From the NCBI GenBank assembly GCA_039621445.1, contig CP154955.1:26467069-26531068 (forward strand): a DNA stretch of 64,000 bases, written 5' to 3'. This stretch comes from Euglena gracilis. Taxonomy: Eukaryota > Euglenida > Euglenophyceae > Euglenales. Both the position numbers and the translations under genes were made by a program. The notes beneath the pieces were generated by a model that was not told where the DNA came from, searched no databases, and saw nothing but the letters and a program-made list of their open reading frames with translations. Below, in pieces: positions 23,916 through 34,979 of this stretch. Positions within the stretch are counted from its first letter, which is position 1, and every line of letters starts with the position of its first letter.

Positions 23916-24600
23916 AAACAGTGAAAAATATTTCCTGCCGAAAAGGCAGTTGGCCACCGTTTTGTGCCAAATCAGGTGCAACCTAATGGCCCTGCCCTTT
24001 TTAAGAGCTTTCACAGATTCCCTAACAACATTTTCGGTCAAAAAGTCCGCAGCCACATGGGACTAAAAGCATTCCATTTCACAAGACATAAAAGTCAATT
24101 TAAGGGAAATAAAAAAAAACTGCTGGAAACCTGGGGGGGGGACCTTTCCACCAAAGTGCAACAAGGGAGTTACACTCCGACAGCAGCACCCATGCCTGGG
24201 GGGGGGTGGACGTTCATACTGGAGAAATTTTCCGGGAGTTCTGGAGAGAAAGCTCCAATTTACATATCAACGTAAAATAATTACACGCAGCCATCAGCGT
24301 AGACTTTTCAGAGTGAAAAGTCTAAGCAGTCCAGGGGAAACTGTGTCCCTTTCAGTGCACAACCAGGTCATTTAGTATAACTTGACAAAGGGGTGGGGGC
24401 AGAAGGACACTTTAAGCAGCCTTCTACGGCCATTTTTCAAATGGCGCACGAAAAAAAATTAAATGTACAAGTGAAATGGGTTCCTTCAAAGGAAAGCTTA
24501 GCAGACCCCATAAGCAGCTGGGATTCACTCAGGAGGGATTACTCACTGGACCCAGCTCTTTCAATGGCTAAGGGCAGCATTTCAAAGATTTCGTAAATTT
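23916..24600 (+). pseudogene. DIRS-like element B: RNase H region
   Basis: Short frames cover RNase H-like sequence ending in KLNVQVKWVPSKESLADPIS and DYSLDPAL (about 24450-24560). This parallels element C (NLQVKLVPSKECLADPKSR). Frames change several times, for example near 24115 and 24380. Confidence 0.65.
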
Positions 24601-24860
24601 GGAAACAGATTTTTTTGCATCCCTAGGCAGCAAACCTTGTATCCAGATGGCCACACTGGGAGGCCACAGCAGTGGATGCCCTCCAATGCCCACTGGACAA
24701 CGTGGGGGGACTTTATGCCAACCCCCCGCCTGGTCAGTAATTCAGAAATTCCTCCTACAATTTAAAATGTTTACCCAGACCAAAGTTTTGGTGGTCACCC
24801 CCTTTTGGGATTCAGCCACGTGGACCCCCTGCATAAAAATCACTCCCTACAAGGGCATGT
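24600..24860 (+). pseudogene. DIRS-like element B: Dam-like domain
   Basis: Translation gives METDFFASLGSKP, then a frame change to YANPP at about 24715-24729 (tat gcc aac ccc ccg), then FWDSATW. This matches WPHFKAVATDSLNCPL...YANPPW of element A. The box after NPP is disturbed by an indel in a C run. Confidence 0.65.
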
Positions 24861-24939
24861 TTACCAATTGCAGGGGGGAACCAATCCCCCCCCCCCCCCC
24901 CAGGTTGCCCCTCCTTTGAATGGTTTGCTCATGAAAGTA

Positions 24940-25800
24940 TTGGAGGGGCAACTAATTTAAAATAAAACCGTTGAATATTTCCTGGGGATAAATCCCAGCG
25001 TACGGCGTTATCAAAAGCGCTTTTGGGCTTCTTTGGATTATTTTGGAGAAAAAGGGGGTGCCGCCCCTGAAGCCACCACAGACAAACTGGCTGATGCCTT
25101 GGTCCAATTATTTCAGTTTTCAAAAGCCCACGCCAGAAATGCATACATTGCTTTGCTTTTTATCCCTGGGTTTGGTGGACTGAGATTCTACACTATGTTA
25201 GCACCTTACAAAAGACTTTGGAAGCAAAACTTGGAGGAATACGGTGCATTCTGGGACCCCCTCCCAATCCTCCTGGGCTGTCTCAAGCACAGTTCCCCAC
25301 TGATATTTGTACATTGCATACACAGCTCATTTTTTGTTCACGAATCCTCTGTGTATATCGATCTTCTCATTTGGAAAGAATCAAGCGTACAACCGGTGTG
25401 TTTGGCAAACAGGGGCGCCATACATTACAATTAGGCGTAAAGGCCAAAATTTACAAAAATAAGTCCTTTTCATTTGATGATGTCCTGTGGCTGCCACACT
25501 TTCGTTCGTCAGGCATATGTGTCCCCCCCTCATTTAGTTAAAACCCCCTTGTAAACCCATAAGTACTAACACAATTGCTTCAATAGCCAAATATTATTTC
25601 CCCAAAAAAGCGGTACACCCCGGGTGTGGGGGGCCCACTCCAACAGAGGGGCTGGAGTTGGTTTATTCAAAAATTGGGCATTTCCACCCAAGAAGTTTGT
25701 GAAATGGCAAATGGAGGGCGGTGGAGGCTTTTACAGCCCATTATCAACGACTTGGTTCCCAAAGTGCCTTAGAAAATGCCCCGGCCCCCAAATTTCAGTG
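24940..25800 (+). pseudogene. DIRS-like element B: tyrosine recombinase
   Basis: The frame from about 24950 gives an N-terminal helical domain with LVQLFQFSKAHARNAY at about 25105-25150 and GFGGLRFYTML. After shifts comes a C-terminal part with the H-x-x-R box HSNRGAG (His codon 25636-25638) and the AHYQRL box with the presumed catalytic Tyr at 25742-25744. Several frame changes are needed, so the copy is inactive. It is the only copy in this window whose recombinase is not split by an insertion. It served to recognise the split one of element A. Confidence 0.75.
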
Positions 25801-26113
25801 CACAACCAGGCCTCACAAGTGCAAAGTGCTGAGCCCGAGGTGTCTCGTACTCCCTCGCGGCAAAACGACAAGGGAGGAAAGGACACCGAGGGTGTAGCAC
25901 AAAGACCTTGTGAGCCCGACCCCACCCGTAAAAGAAAATTAGTCTTCAAGAGTCCTCCATCAGAAAATGGGGGCCAGGAGGGGCAGATGTGGGGGGACCC
26001 CCCGAGGAGCAAGAAGCCAAGTTGGAGCAGCATCGTCAGCCAATTCAAGCGAGGCAGCATTAAGCTAGTGCAGCGAACAATCACACGGACACAGCCGGCG
26101 AGCAAGGCATTGC
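25801..26113 (+). repeat. DIRS-family terminal modules after element B
   Basis: Positions 25805-25925 carry the two modules directly joined (CCTCACAAGTGCAAAGTGC..., CCCGAGGTGTCTCGTACTCCC..., GGACACCGAGGGTGTAGC). In one frame they encode SAEPEVSRTPSRQNDKGGKD, the typical tail of this recombinase. CAATCACACGGACACAGCCGGCGAGCAAGG follows at about 26077-26108, where the minus-strand LTR begins. Confidence 0.75.
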
Positions 26114-26510
26114 ACTGTACGTCCCCTGACTCTGTTACCAATGCCTGTCCGCCTACTTACACACTCCCTTGGGAACAGAGCCAGGAGAGTAATAAAAAGT
26201 AGAATTATTTCACTTAACAGTTATTTTTTATTTGCCTTTGCGCCTTTGCAGAGCACAAGGCAAACCTGGTGAGGTTTTGGAACTTCAGTTCCACAGGTGT
26301 TCTCCTATTGGATTTTTGAGCTTTGAATTGCGTTTGATAGGAAAATGAACTCATGAGTAAAATAATACCACCTGTGAAAGGAGGGGCAGATCCGAGATAG
26401 GATAGGCTATTCCCAATTATGTAATTTGTGTTGCAAAAGTTGGAATGGTTGTTGTACATTCTCCAGACCGCTTTTATGCACAGTGCTATGTTCATGCTGC
26501 CTGGTACACA
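26114..26510 (-). repeat. LTR on the minus strand, family of the 9.2-kb element
   Basis: On the minus strand the sequence starts TGTGTACCAGGCAGCATG at 26510 and ends at about 26114 with GGGGACGTACAG. AATAAAAAATAACTG near 26220 corresponds to the polyadenylation region, and 26120-26235 is the inverted counterpart of 10300-10418. A polypurine tract, GGGAGGGGGA, precedes it (26511-26520), so this is a 3' LTR. It interrupts a DIRS terminal module. Confidence 0.8.
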
Positions 26511-27300
26511 TCCCCCTCCCGGGGCTATGCCCTTTTCCTTACTGGACCAGGCCAGCAAGGACACAAGCAAGGCCCTGAGATAGAGGAACATACACCAGGA
26601 AAGCATATCTTGGGTCTGCTTCTCCATCACAAGGGTGAAAAAAGAAAAAAGGTAAGGAAGAGACGGGAACCAAAAAACCCAAAAATGCACAAAAGAGGTT
26701 ATCCGCTTACTCGCTGCCAGAAAATCCCATTCACCCAGTTTGGAGTGTGCCTGTGGCACGCAGGGATGTCTCATTCCGAAACCAGAAAGGATTGCAGAGG
26801 TAGGGTGTGGAAGGAGGGTAATCTGGCCAGTCATACCAGGGAGGAAAGCCTGTTTACAAAAGGAACTGCCGGCGCCAGTTATTTTGCCCAGGGGGGGGGA
26901 AGAGGAGAGGAGTGGGGGCTGGTCAAAAGACTGTAGGCAGAATGTTTGCTGTCTGGCAGTCTTATGGGGCCTTAAGGCCGAAAAGTAACAATTTGGACAT
27001 ATTATTACGGTGTGCGCGCTGTACGCTGTGCATTATTCTTACTGGCGGCGTATAACGCGTGGTAATCTTGGAAGTGTAATCTTGGCAGTGCGTACACGTT
27101 GAGGTCGATTGGAATCTTCAGAGGCATATGCCTCGGTCTCCTGGGCTATAGCCCAGAAGACGGAATATGTGTGGGAAGTATGCGTATGATTGGTATGGTT
27201 AATGGTGCTCCCCCATCAGTCCATTCGGCCTGATGGGGGAGCACCATAAGGCCGGAGGTGGGAGGGGGGTGGTACGCACCAACAAAAAAAAACGTGTGGT
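26511..27300 (-). mobile_element. Internal 3' region of a minus-strand LTR element, non-coding
   Basis: Similarity to 16420-17170 extends to about 27200. No domain is encoded. I cannot locate the 5' LTR or gag of this copy to the right, so it is truncated or its remainder has diverged. Confidence 0.65.
27202..27247. other. Perfect 18-bp stem hairpin
   Basis: ATGGTGCTCCCCCATCAG (27202-27219) and its exact reverse complement (27230-27247) enclose a 10-base loop. It is not followed by a T run and is not a bacterial-type terminator. It fits the palindrome-rich style of this LTR family. Confidence 0.9.
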
Positions 27301-28455
27301 TGCTTGCTTGGACCACACAACAAATTTTTGCATGATATAATTTTGTATATAAGCCTAACCCTGGTTGTGCGCTGTTCGCACAAGGCTTTTTGCATGGTTA
27401 TTTTCGCAAGAGACACAAACTGAGGGCTGAACACAGAGTATTGCACCGTTGGTTCTCGGTGGGATGGGTCTGTCACATCGGAGGTTGCCTGAGCGGAGGT
27501 ATTGCAGCTACTTCCGCAGGTTCCCTTGTGAATGAGCACCTGGACTTGGGGGTCAACGTTTTTACGACCTGTAAATTTTGCGGGGAGCAATTGTGTACAG
27601 CTCAAGGTGCGCCGATCGATCCCCGCGGTATGCTCTGTGCCCGTACTCGACCAGGACCCACACGGCGGGACCTGGGTCTCGAACCGACGACCTTCGGCGT
27701 GTGAGGCCAACACCTTAACCAATGATCTATCCGGATCAGACTAGCCTTGGTGTTACGCACCTACCACTGCAGTGTGCCGTAGGCTCTCCCGTCCGCCTCG
27801 CACAGCTACTCCTGGAATGGTTTGGGATGGGTTGTGTCTGCTACATTGGAGGTGCAGTTTTTTTCCCTCTTTTTGTTGTGTCCAACGTTTTCCCTCATAA
27901 TTACCTTTGTTCCCACAAAACTTCCACCACAGAGAAACAGAAATCTAAGGGGGTCCAGGTTGGTAGGCTGTTTTTGCAAACCTTGCACATGGGAAAAACC
28001 ATTGGAACTATGTGTGCTATATTGATCCCATTGGGACAGAAACCGAACTGGCCTGCACCGCAATTAACGGATGGGGTGCCACTATATATGTGGCAAATAA
28101 AAAAATTAGGCATTGCAAGAAGTGCAAAACATACACTTCCAAAAAGTGTTTGACTCACGCCGATTGACTCCCAGTCCTTATGTGGCTTTGGGACTTATAT
28201 TGCTATGATATAGTCCCAGCAAAACACCAAAGCACCAATCAGGTGATTAGAAAACCCCTCATAGGTTTCAGAGATGGAGAAATAGAGCAAAATAATTATT
28301 TGAAGCCTTAGGACTGTTCATTCCACCGAAAACAGTGATGCGCAAACCAAAATGTATGTTGACAGACATGCTGCGGTAACCACCCGCCAGAGGAAAATAA
28401 TCCTCATGTATTCTAAACCTTTGCTGAGAATTTTCATAATCTCCAAGAGAAGCAC
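27301..28455. other. Mostly unassigned stretch between LTR remnant and second gag
   Basis: Apart from the tRNA-like sequence I find no supported gene. A short word series (GGGATGGGT-YGT-C-CATYGGAGGT) occurs near 27461 and 27826 and suggests a diverged duplication. Confidence 0.4.
27663..27737 (-). tRNA. tRNA-Val (CAC)-like sequence, probably a SINE head or pseudo-tRNA
   Basis: On the minus strand an A-box-like stretch (ATCATTGGTTAAGG) is followed by a 5-bp anticodon stem around the loop CTCACAC (anticodon CAC), AAGGT, and a B box GGTTCGAGACC. The anticodon arm and B box strongly resemble tRNA-Val. The acceptor stem does not close and the T stem has mismatches. I therefore read it as tRNA-derived rather than a working tRNA gene. 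Downstream sequence on the minus strand (27660 to about 27400) would be the body if it is a SINE. Confidence 0.5.
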
Positions 28456-29235
28456 ATGGAAAATTTTTCTGGGGGAATGACAGCCCTGAGTGAGCTGGAG
28501 ACCAGACGGCCGAGCGAAGGCCTCGGGACAATGGCCAAACTAGCCCAGAGGGTCCAACAGCTCGAGGCCATCACCAGACAGGGTCAAATGCCAGCTGAAG
28601 GGCAGGGGTTTAACGAGGCGATGGCTGGGCGAGTAAAAAACATTGAAGAGCTCCTCGTCACCTCCGTCAGAACAACGGAGGAGGTGATGAGGAACCAGGA
28701 GCTGGCCAGCGGGCGGCAGCAGTCCCAGGCCGCGGCCCTGAACCAAAAATTAAACCAGCTGACGTGTGAACTGGGGGGGATGCGAGAAAAAAATGCAGGG
28801 ATCGCAAAGGCCCTGCAAAATTTTCGAACAGAAATGGACGGCAAGGCCTCAGTCATCGCTGAACAACAAGGGGTCGTAATGGAGGAGATAAGGGAGCTAA
28901 GGACCAGGGCTGAGGGGCAGGGCCACAGCCTGCAGGAGCTGTGGGCCGAGGTCACCACCCACGGGCAGGTGATCCAGGCCCACAACGCCCTGCTCATGGA
29001 AGTGGAAACAGCAGAAAGGGGGACACCCAAAGAAATTGCCGAAAAAATAATCGGCTTTCCATTTTGGAAAACAAAATCAAAAATTTTGAAAAATTTTGCC
29101 CCCCATCCAGGAGCTACCAGTGCCCCCGGGCCACCGAGCGGGGCCGGAGAGCGAGGACTCCCAAGGTCGAAGCCAGAGGCCCCCTGTCAATCACGTGCTC
29201 CCAGACACAGCCCAGGCCGGGGGCCCAGAGTGTGA
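28456..29235 (+). CDS. Second gag: N-terminal coiled-coil ORF
   Basis: A 259-codon frame begins MENFSGGMTALSELETRR. It is rich in Gln/Glu/Ala heptads through about residue 190 (for example LNQKLNQLTCELGGMREKN), typical of a long coiled coil, then turns Pro/Arg-rich. It lies in line with capsid-like and zinc-knuckle frames downstream, the same order as in the 10.7-14.2 kb gag. Codon use is GC-rich, unlike that gag. No LTR could be recognised immediately upstream. Confidence 0.65.
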   Translation: MENFSGGMTALSELETRRPSEGLGTMAKLAQRVQQLEAITRQGQMPAEGQGFNEAMAGRVKNIEELLVTSVRTTEEVMRNQELASGRQQSQAAALNQKLNQLTCELGGMREKNAGIAKALQNFRTEMDGKASVIAEQQGVVMEEIRELRTRAEGQGHSLQELWAEVTTHGQVIQAHNALLMEVETAERGTPKEIAEKIIGFPFWKTKSKILKNFAPHPGATSAPGPPSGAGERGLPRSKPEAPCQSRAPRHSPGRGPRV

Positions 29236-29865
29236 ATGGCTCGGGTGCCGCGGGGGGGCAATATGCCTCCTGGCCCCCAGCAACAGGTGCCAGACCATCC
29301 CAGCCAGCTGGGAGGCAAGGGGCCTGTGGCCCCCCAGGGGCTCCCTGCTGGCCCCAGCAGCGAGGCGGCGGAGACAGTGACCCCAGTACCCGGGGAATTG
29401 GTATCCCCGGGCCCAGCTTCTGTGACTGCAGTGTTTCCCGGTGGGTTTTCGGGTTCTTGCCCCCAGAGGGGCAGGGCCTGTCTGCCGTAACGCCTGTGGT
29501 TTTTTCCGGTGCTCCCCCAGTGGCTTGTGATGCCGCTGTGGGGTGCCGAATTCCCTGTGTTTCGCCAGTAACTGTTTTGCAAGCTCCAGTTCAGCCGGTT
29601 TTCCTGGGTTCGGTGGGTTCAGTGGCCAGGTCTCCCAGCGCTGTTCCTGTTTTTTTTCCTCGGCAGGGGGGGATGCAGCACCTCCAGCCAGCGGAGGCCC
29701 TTCGGCACCAAGGGGCAGCCAGACCCAGGGTCCCATGGCTGCGGCGGGGCAGCCAGCCCCAGGGCCCCATGGCTGCGAGGGGCAGCCAGCCCCATGGCCC
29801 CGTGGCTGCGGGGGGCTGGCCAGTCCAGGTCCCCTCTTCTGGAGGGACCCCAGCCGCTCTGACAC
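29236..29865 (+). other. Pro/Gly-rich spacer between gag parts, frame uncertain
   Basis: All three + frames are open for long stretches and Pro/Gly/Ala-rich. At about 29725-29825 there are three degenerate tandem copies of a ~35-bp unit (GGGCAGCCAGCCCCAGGGCCCCATGGCTGCG type). This is probably the gag linker, but I cannot choose the frame. Confidence 0.4.
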
Positions 29866-30800
29866 GTGCCACATTCTGGTTCAAGGGGGTGGATTGGGAG
29901 GAAGCGGAATGCCAGATTAAGGCTCACGGAGTTTTTTTATAGTATTTTTTTTGGCAAGGTAGGGAGCCCAGGAGCAGCAACAGTCTCAGCGAAATCCACG
30001 AACGACGGGAAAGTCCAGCACCGCGAAACCACAGGCAGCAGGCACGGCAGATCTACAGGGCCAGCGCAGGGATCAACCTGGGGTGAAATCAGCCGAGCAC
30101 CAGTGACCCCCTCCCCCATACCCGTGGGTTCCCTGCAGGACCGGAGTTCACGGGGGCGATGGATGGACCCTTTCGCCTGTACCCCTGAGGCTGGGGGTGC
30201 ATCGTGCAGCGCTGCCCCTCTGGCCTTCGGGTCCCAGGACACAGGAGCCTGGGTCCGGGGGGTCCAGGCAGCTCCGGTCCACGTGGCGCCAGCAGCTCCC
30301 AGCCCTGCAGCCAGCATTTCTTTGTGGCAGCTGGCGACACTTGTCACCAAAGGCCTTGTAAAACCAGAGCTGAAATGTTATTTTTCTGATTTTTCAGTAA
30401 AATTTCAGCTCTACATGCAGCAGATTTCCATAGGACAGCCAGTGGGGGAGGAATTTAAAATGTTTGTTCTGACCGGATGCCTGGACCACAGCAGCCGGCT
30501 GGAAGTCCAGCGGCGACAGGAGATGGGGAAACGGGTCTGGTTCCAGGATTCTTCGAACTGGCTGGTCCAGAAATACGGCGGTGACATCCAGGCCTCACTG
30601 CATGAGCAGCTCAGGGCTCTCAGACCGGTCATCACGGGCAATTTAACCCTCCCTGCGTGGCGTGAATATGAAAGCCAGTTTAGATTCATTTTCTGTCCGA
30701 TGGAAAACCACTCTGAGGAGGAAGCACAGGCCCTGGTTTTACAGCAGGTCCCAGATTCCATGCGAAGGGCCATAATCAGGGAACAGTCACGAAAAAAATC
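29866..30800 (+). CDS. Second gag: capsid-like domain
   Basis: The frame gives a helical region: ISLWQLATLVTKGLVKPELK, a motif FKMFVLTGCLDHSSRLEVQ, WFQDSSNWLVQKYGGD, LPAWREYESQFRFIFCPME and ending in SMRRAIIREQSRKK. The block order matches the capsid-like part of the first gag at 13121-13530. The frame shifts at the A run 30794-30800, after which the same protein continues in frame 2. Confidence 0.65.
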
Positions 30801-31723
30801 AGAATGCGCCCACAGTGCGGTTGTGGCACATCCCAGGGTTGACAGTGGAAAAGGCAGCGCAACTCGCCCAGGCGGCTGTGCGTGAGGGAGAGCCAGTGGA
30901 ATTCAGGGCACACCGGGACTCCTTCCTCATCAAGCTCTACAGCCAGCGGGCGCTGGAGAGGCTGATGATGAGGAACGGGGCAACGCTGCAGGGCGGCAAT
31001 ACAGTGAAAATCACCCCCCACGAAACAAGGTGGGATTGGGAGAGGTTTTTTGGCACGCTGAAAACGAGCTGCGGTTCCAGGAACGGTCTGACAGCTACGG
31101 CCGTTCCTGGGGCGGACGGGTCCCCAGTCCGCCAGAAAGACCACCCGGCTGGCGGCGTCGACAATTTTTCAGTCTCCGAAGTAAAATCCCAGGAAGCCAG
31201 GCAAGCCAAGTCCCAGAAAACGGTTTCACAGCCAGCGGAAGGGGGAGCGAAAGCAGGACACTCCAAAGGCCCTGAGGGGCCACAGGACAGGCAGTCTCGG
31301 CACAGGGGCGGGTCACCTGGAACGGGATGGGAGGGACGCAGGTAACCCATCCCAGGGCAAAAGGGGAAGGGGTTCGGCAAGGGAGCTGGCAAGGGCGGCC
31401 CAGATTTTCGCCCAGCCAGGTCCCCAACCCCTCACCCAGCCACCAACGGGGAACAAACTCCCCCGAGGAGCCCCCGGAGTGGCCCCTCGGTAGACCAGCC
31501 CTGCAGCCAGTGCGGGGCCACAGATCACTGGCCTCGGGAATGCCCAGGAAAGAAGTGTTATGAGTGCGGGAAAACGGGCCATCTGACACGATATTGCTGG
31601 TGGAGAAAAGGAAAGGGGCAAGGGGCTTCCACTCCACCACGGCGGGGGAGTGCCGGAAAAAGCGGGGGTCCTTCTGGACGGGGGCCAGGGGTGCCATCAG
31701 CACGGCCCTCGGAAGGGGGGTGA
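30800..31723 (+). CDS. Second gag: C-terminal part with two CCHC zinc knuckles
   Basis: Frame 2 continues with GLTVEKAAQLAQAAVREGEP and a small alpha/beta-looking segment (EFRAHRDSFLIKLYSQRALE). A basic Gly/Pro-rich tail follows. Two clean knuckles come next: CSQCGATDHWPREC at about 31502-31543 and CYECGKTGHLTRYC at about 31556-31597 (both CX2CX4HX4C). One in-frame TAA at 31343-31345 interrupts the frame. After the knuckles comes Ser/Gly-rich sequence with no protease or RT motif before DIRS-like repeats begin near 32.16 kb. The element is therefore gag-only or truncated. Confidence 0.75.
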
Positions 31724-32156
31724 GGAAAGGGTTCGCGGAGAGGGTTGGGTTTTGGTCAAGGGAAGGTCCAAAGGCAGATCCGGACCTGGACCTGCACGGT
31801 CCCCCCAGCCCCCCCTGACTGAGACACGAAAAGGGGCTTGGGGGGGGGGGCAGCAGGCCCTGTCACTCGACTCTGGCAAACCCTGGTCTGCGCTTTTAAC
31901 CAGTGAGGGCAGTCCAGGGGGGAAGGGGCTCGGGTCAGAATTCAGGCCCGGGACAAAGGGGGAAGGGACAGCGGCTGGCCCTCCGCAACAGGCCGCCCAA
32001 GTCTTCGGGTTCCAGCACTCCCAGTCTACCGCAGATCACAACACCAGCAAGGGAGGGAAAAAGCACAAAAAAATTAAAACTCCAAGCGCTCTCACAGGCA
32101 TCAATCAGGGAGGAAGCGAGGGAGGGAGCCCCCCACCGGGTGTATAGGGGGGGAGG

Positions 32157-32345
32157 AGGGGGGGGTCCGGGGCTGGGCTGGGCTGGGCTGGGTCGACGGA
32201 CAGCAAAATTGTCCAACGTTTTTTGCCATTTCGACATTTTTATGGATGGAGCTAGATCAAGGCTTAGGGGCTGCGATGAAGGAAGTTGTAATGAGGGGGG
32301 GAAATGCAGGGATAGGTGTGCTGGGCAGCCCAGTTGGCCGGCGGC
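32157..32345 (+). repeat. Dispersed repeat R2, left half
   Basis: CCGGGGCTGGGCTGGGCTGG, GGAGCTAGATCAAGGCT, AAATGCAGGGATA and CAGCCCAGTTGGC occur here and at 46743-46930 in the same order and orientation. The right half of the repeat (R2b) lies at 35836-36000 beside element C. At 46.7-47.15 kb the two halves are contiguous. Confidence 0.8.
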
Positions 32346-32409
32346 CTGCTCGTACTCCCTCGAGGCAAGCCGAGAAGGGAGGAAGGGACACCGAGGGCGA
32401 AACACAAAG
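32343..32409 (+). repeat. DIRS-family terminal module, right edge of element C
   Basis: CGTACTCCCTCGAGGCAAGC, GAGAAGGGAGGAAGGGACACC and GAGGGCGAAACACAAAGG follow each other here. The reverse complement is at 36001-36062, so element C is framed by this module in inverted orientation. Confidence 0.8.
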
Positions 32410-32502
32410 GCTGGGGGGTGGCATTTCCCCCCCTGCAATTAATTGGTGAACATACCCATGTAGGGGGTGATTTTCAGGCAGGGGGTCCCTGGAACTTAAA
32501 TT

Positions 32503-33250
32503 TTAATTTACTGGGGCCACCATGTGGCTGAATTCCAGTAGTGGGTGACCATCAAAACTTTGGCCTGTGGAAACATTTTTAATCTGGGGAGAAATTTTTG
32601 GATTACAGAGCAGGGTGGGTTTGCATAAAGATCCCCCATTTTGTCCAGTGGACATTGTATTGCATCCACTGCTGTGGCTCCACAGTGGGGCCACCTGGCC
32701 ACAAATTGTGGCAGTTTTTTTGTTGCTTGGTGAGGAAAAAAGGTCTGTTTTCAGGTGTATGTAATTTTTGAACTGCTGCCTCAGCCATTGAAAAAGCTGG
32801 GGGTCCAGTGAGTAATCCCCCCTGTCCATTTCCCACCTGCTTTTGGGGTCTGCCAGGCATTCTTTTGAGGGAACCAACTTTACTTGCAGGTTTATGTTGT
32901 GTTCCATGCACCATTTGAAGAAGGGTCTTAGCATGGAATTGAAAGGGTCCTTTCTGCCCCACTCACGATTTGTTAAGTAATAGTAATTTACATGATTGTC
33001 CACGGATAGGGACACAGTTTACCCTGGCAGGCTGAGGCTTTGAACTGTTCTGATTGCTGCACTTAATTATTTGACATTTATGTGCAAAATGGAGTTTTCC
33101 CTCCAAAATTCTTGCACAATAATGCCTGTCCGAATGTCCAGCCCCCCCAGGCATGGATACTGCTGTCTGAGTGCAACTCCCTGGTTGCAATTTGGGGGAA
33201 GGGTGTGCCTTCCCAGGTGTCCAGCAGAATTTTTATTTCTCTTAATTGGT
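32503..33250 (-). pseudogene. DIRS-like element C: RNase H and Dam-like domain
   Basis: The minus frame 33015-32503 gives MEHNINLQVKLVPSKECL, then SRWEMDRGDYSLDP. A sequence with YANPP in a neighbouring frame (about 32640-32605) follows, with the last box residue changed from Trp to Cys, ending MVAPVN. The element stops here; no recombinase follows before the terminal module at 32409. Confidence 0.75.
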
Positions 33251-34979
33251 CATTTATTCTTTGGGAAATGGGGTGCTTTGAGCCTCAGGGGGCTGTGGAA
33301 TTTTCCACCAAAAATTTTTCCAGGGCATCCGTAAAGGGTCATTAGATTGCATCTTATTTTACCTAAAATGGCAGCCAGTTGCCTTTTTGACATGTAATCT
33401 TTTTTCACGATTTTTCCCAGATCCTTTTGCACTGTTTTTTTTTTAGGGGTTGGCACCTGCAATTTTCCCCCTTGGAAGTTTAGTTGAAATCCAAGATGAT
33501 TTACGATTTGGGTGGGCTGCAGGGTGGACTTTTTAACATTGATTTTTAATCCTGATTTGACTAAATCACTGCTGTGTTCAGATGATTTTGTAAGGTGTTT
33601 TGTGTTGGGGCCACCAGTAAAATGTCGTCCAGGTAAATAAATACCTGGATGCCCCTTTTCCTCCACAGTTTTTTGAATGTCTTCATTACTGACATGATAA
33701 TTTTGGGCATTACATTCAGGCCAAAACAGCCTGCCTGGAATTCCCAGGACTGCCCCACCACCTGATGCCTTAAAAATGGCCTTAGGCCTGGACTTACTGA
33801 AATATGAAAATAGGAATCCTTCAGGTCTATTTTTGCTGCCCAGTGGCCTTTTTCCAAAACTGGAAAAATGTGCTGGATGTGATCCAGCTGGAAAGGTTTC
33901 ACTTGGAACCTTTGATTTATTTCATTGCAATCACTTATTAATGTCCATTTTGTCTGCCCCCCCTCTGGATTTGAAATGAGAAACCAGGGGATCAGGTGCT
34001 GGGGGGTTGAGTCCTTCACCCTCTTTACGGATCCAGATTTTTCGTTATCCAGCAGTTTTTTTTTTTCTGTTTGGGGTAGGTTCAAATTTGCTCTGATTTT
34101 TGGGTGGGTGGACAGTTTTGGTGGGCTGTCCCAGGGGAGTTGAATGCCCTCCCTGACGAGTTGACATGTTGTTGGGGGGCATTTTTTGTCCACCATTTCA
34201 AGCCTTTTTGCAGCCTTTGATGGAAGGGGGTGTCTCCCCATTTTTCCTCCATGGAATTTATTTCCTGGATAAGAGGATTTTGGGGGGGCTGGGCTGGGGG
34301 TGATGAAAAATTTAGTCTTTTTTGCAACCTTTGATGGAGGGGGGTGGCTCCCCTTATTTCCTCCATTGAATTTTTTTTCTGGATATGATGATTCTGGGGG
34401 GGCTGGGTTGGGGGTGTTGGACATTGCACCCCTAGGTCCCATAGGGCTTGGGCCCTTGGAAAAGGAATTTTTTTCTGGGGGGATGTGCATGCACTCTCTC
34501 CCTCTCTGCTCACCTCTCTGGATGATCTTGTTGTTGGAAGACATACCATAGGGCTTAATGCCCCTGTTTGGCCCATCTGGTCTTCCCCATGTTGATGTGG
34601 TTGGTTGACATACCATAGGGGGGCCTCTGTGGGTCACCCCCTTGATTGAATGATCGGGAATTGAGAAATAAATGTTGGAGGGGTTCCTGCCCCTCCCTCC
34701 AAAAGGGCCACTGCGGGTCCCTTTTCCTCCTAAGGCTGGGTGATTAAAGGGGCCACTGTGGGTCCCCTTTCCCACCTTTTTTTGGCAGAGGCCCTCTGTG
34801 GGTCCCTCGGGGGATTTCTCCAGCAGCTTCCTTAGCTTCTTGGTGGCCACTGTGGGTCCACCCTGCTGGTTGGGGATGATGTCCCTTAGCTTCTTGGTGG
34901 CAACCGTGGGTCCACCCTGCTGGTCTCCAAGGTCTCCATGTGTAAATTTTTTTACACAATCCTTCTGTAGGTCTTCCAT
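33250..34979 (-). pseudogene. DIRS-like element C: pre-RT region and reverse transcriptase
   Basis: The minus frame 34979-33561 is open for 472 codons, the longest RT frame in the window. It has a Lys/Pro-rich N-terminal half, then IPWFLISNPEGGQ, LISDCNEINQRF, AAKIDLKDSYFHISV (motif A Asp), CFGLNVMPKI and IYLDDILLVAPTQ (catalytic YLDD at about 33635). A frame change near 33600 leads to KSGLKINVKKSTL (thumb) and the RT end. Apart from that shift the RT looks well kept. The element lacks a recombinase and cannot integrate on its own. Confidence 0.85.

Noticed and set aside
31855-31905. Aspartic protease after the second gag (SLDSGKPW segment)
   Set aside because: Only the DSG triplet fits; there is no flanking hydrophobic strand pattern and the frame differs from the zinc-knuckle frame.
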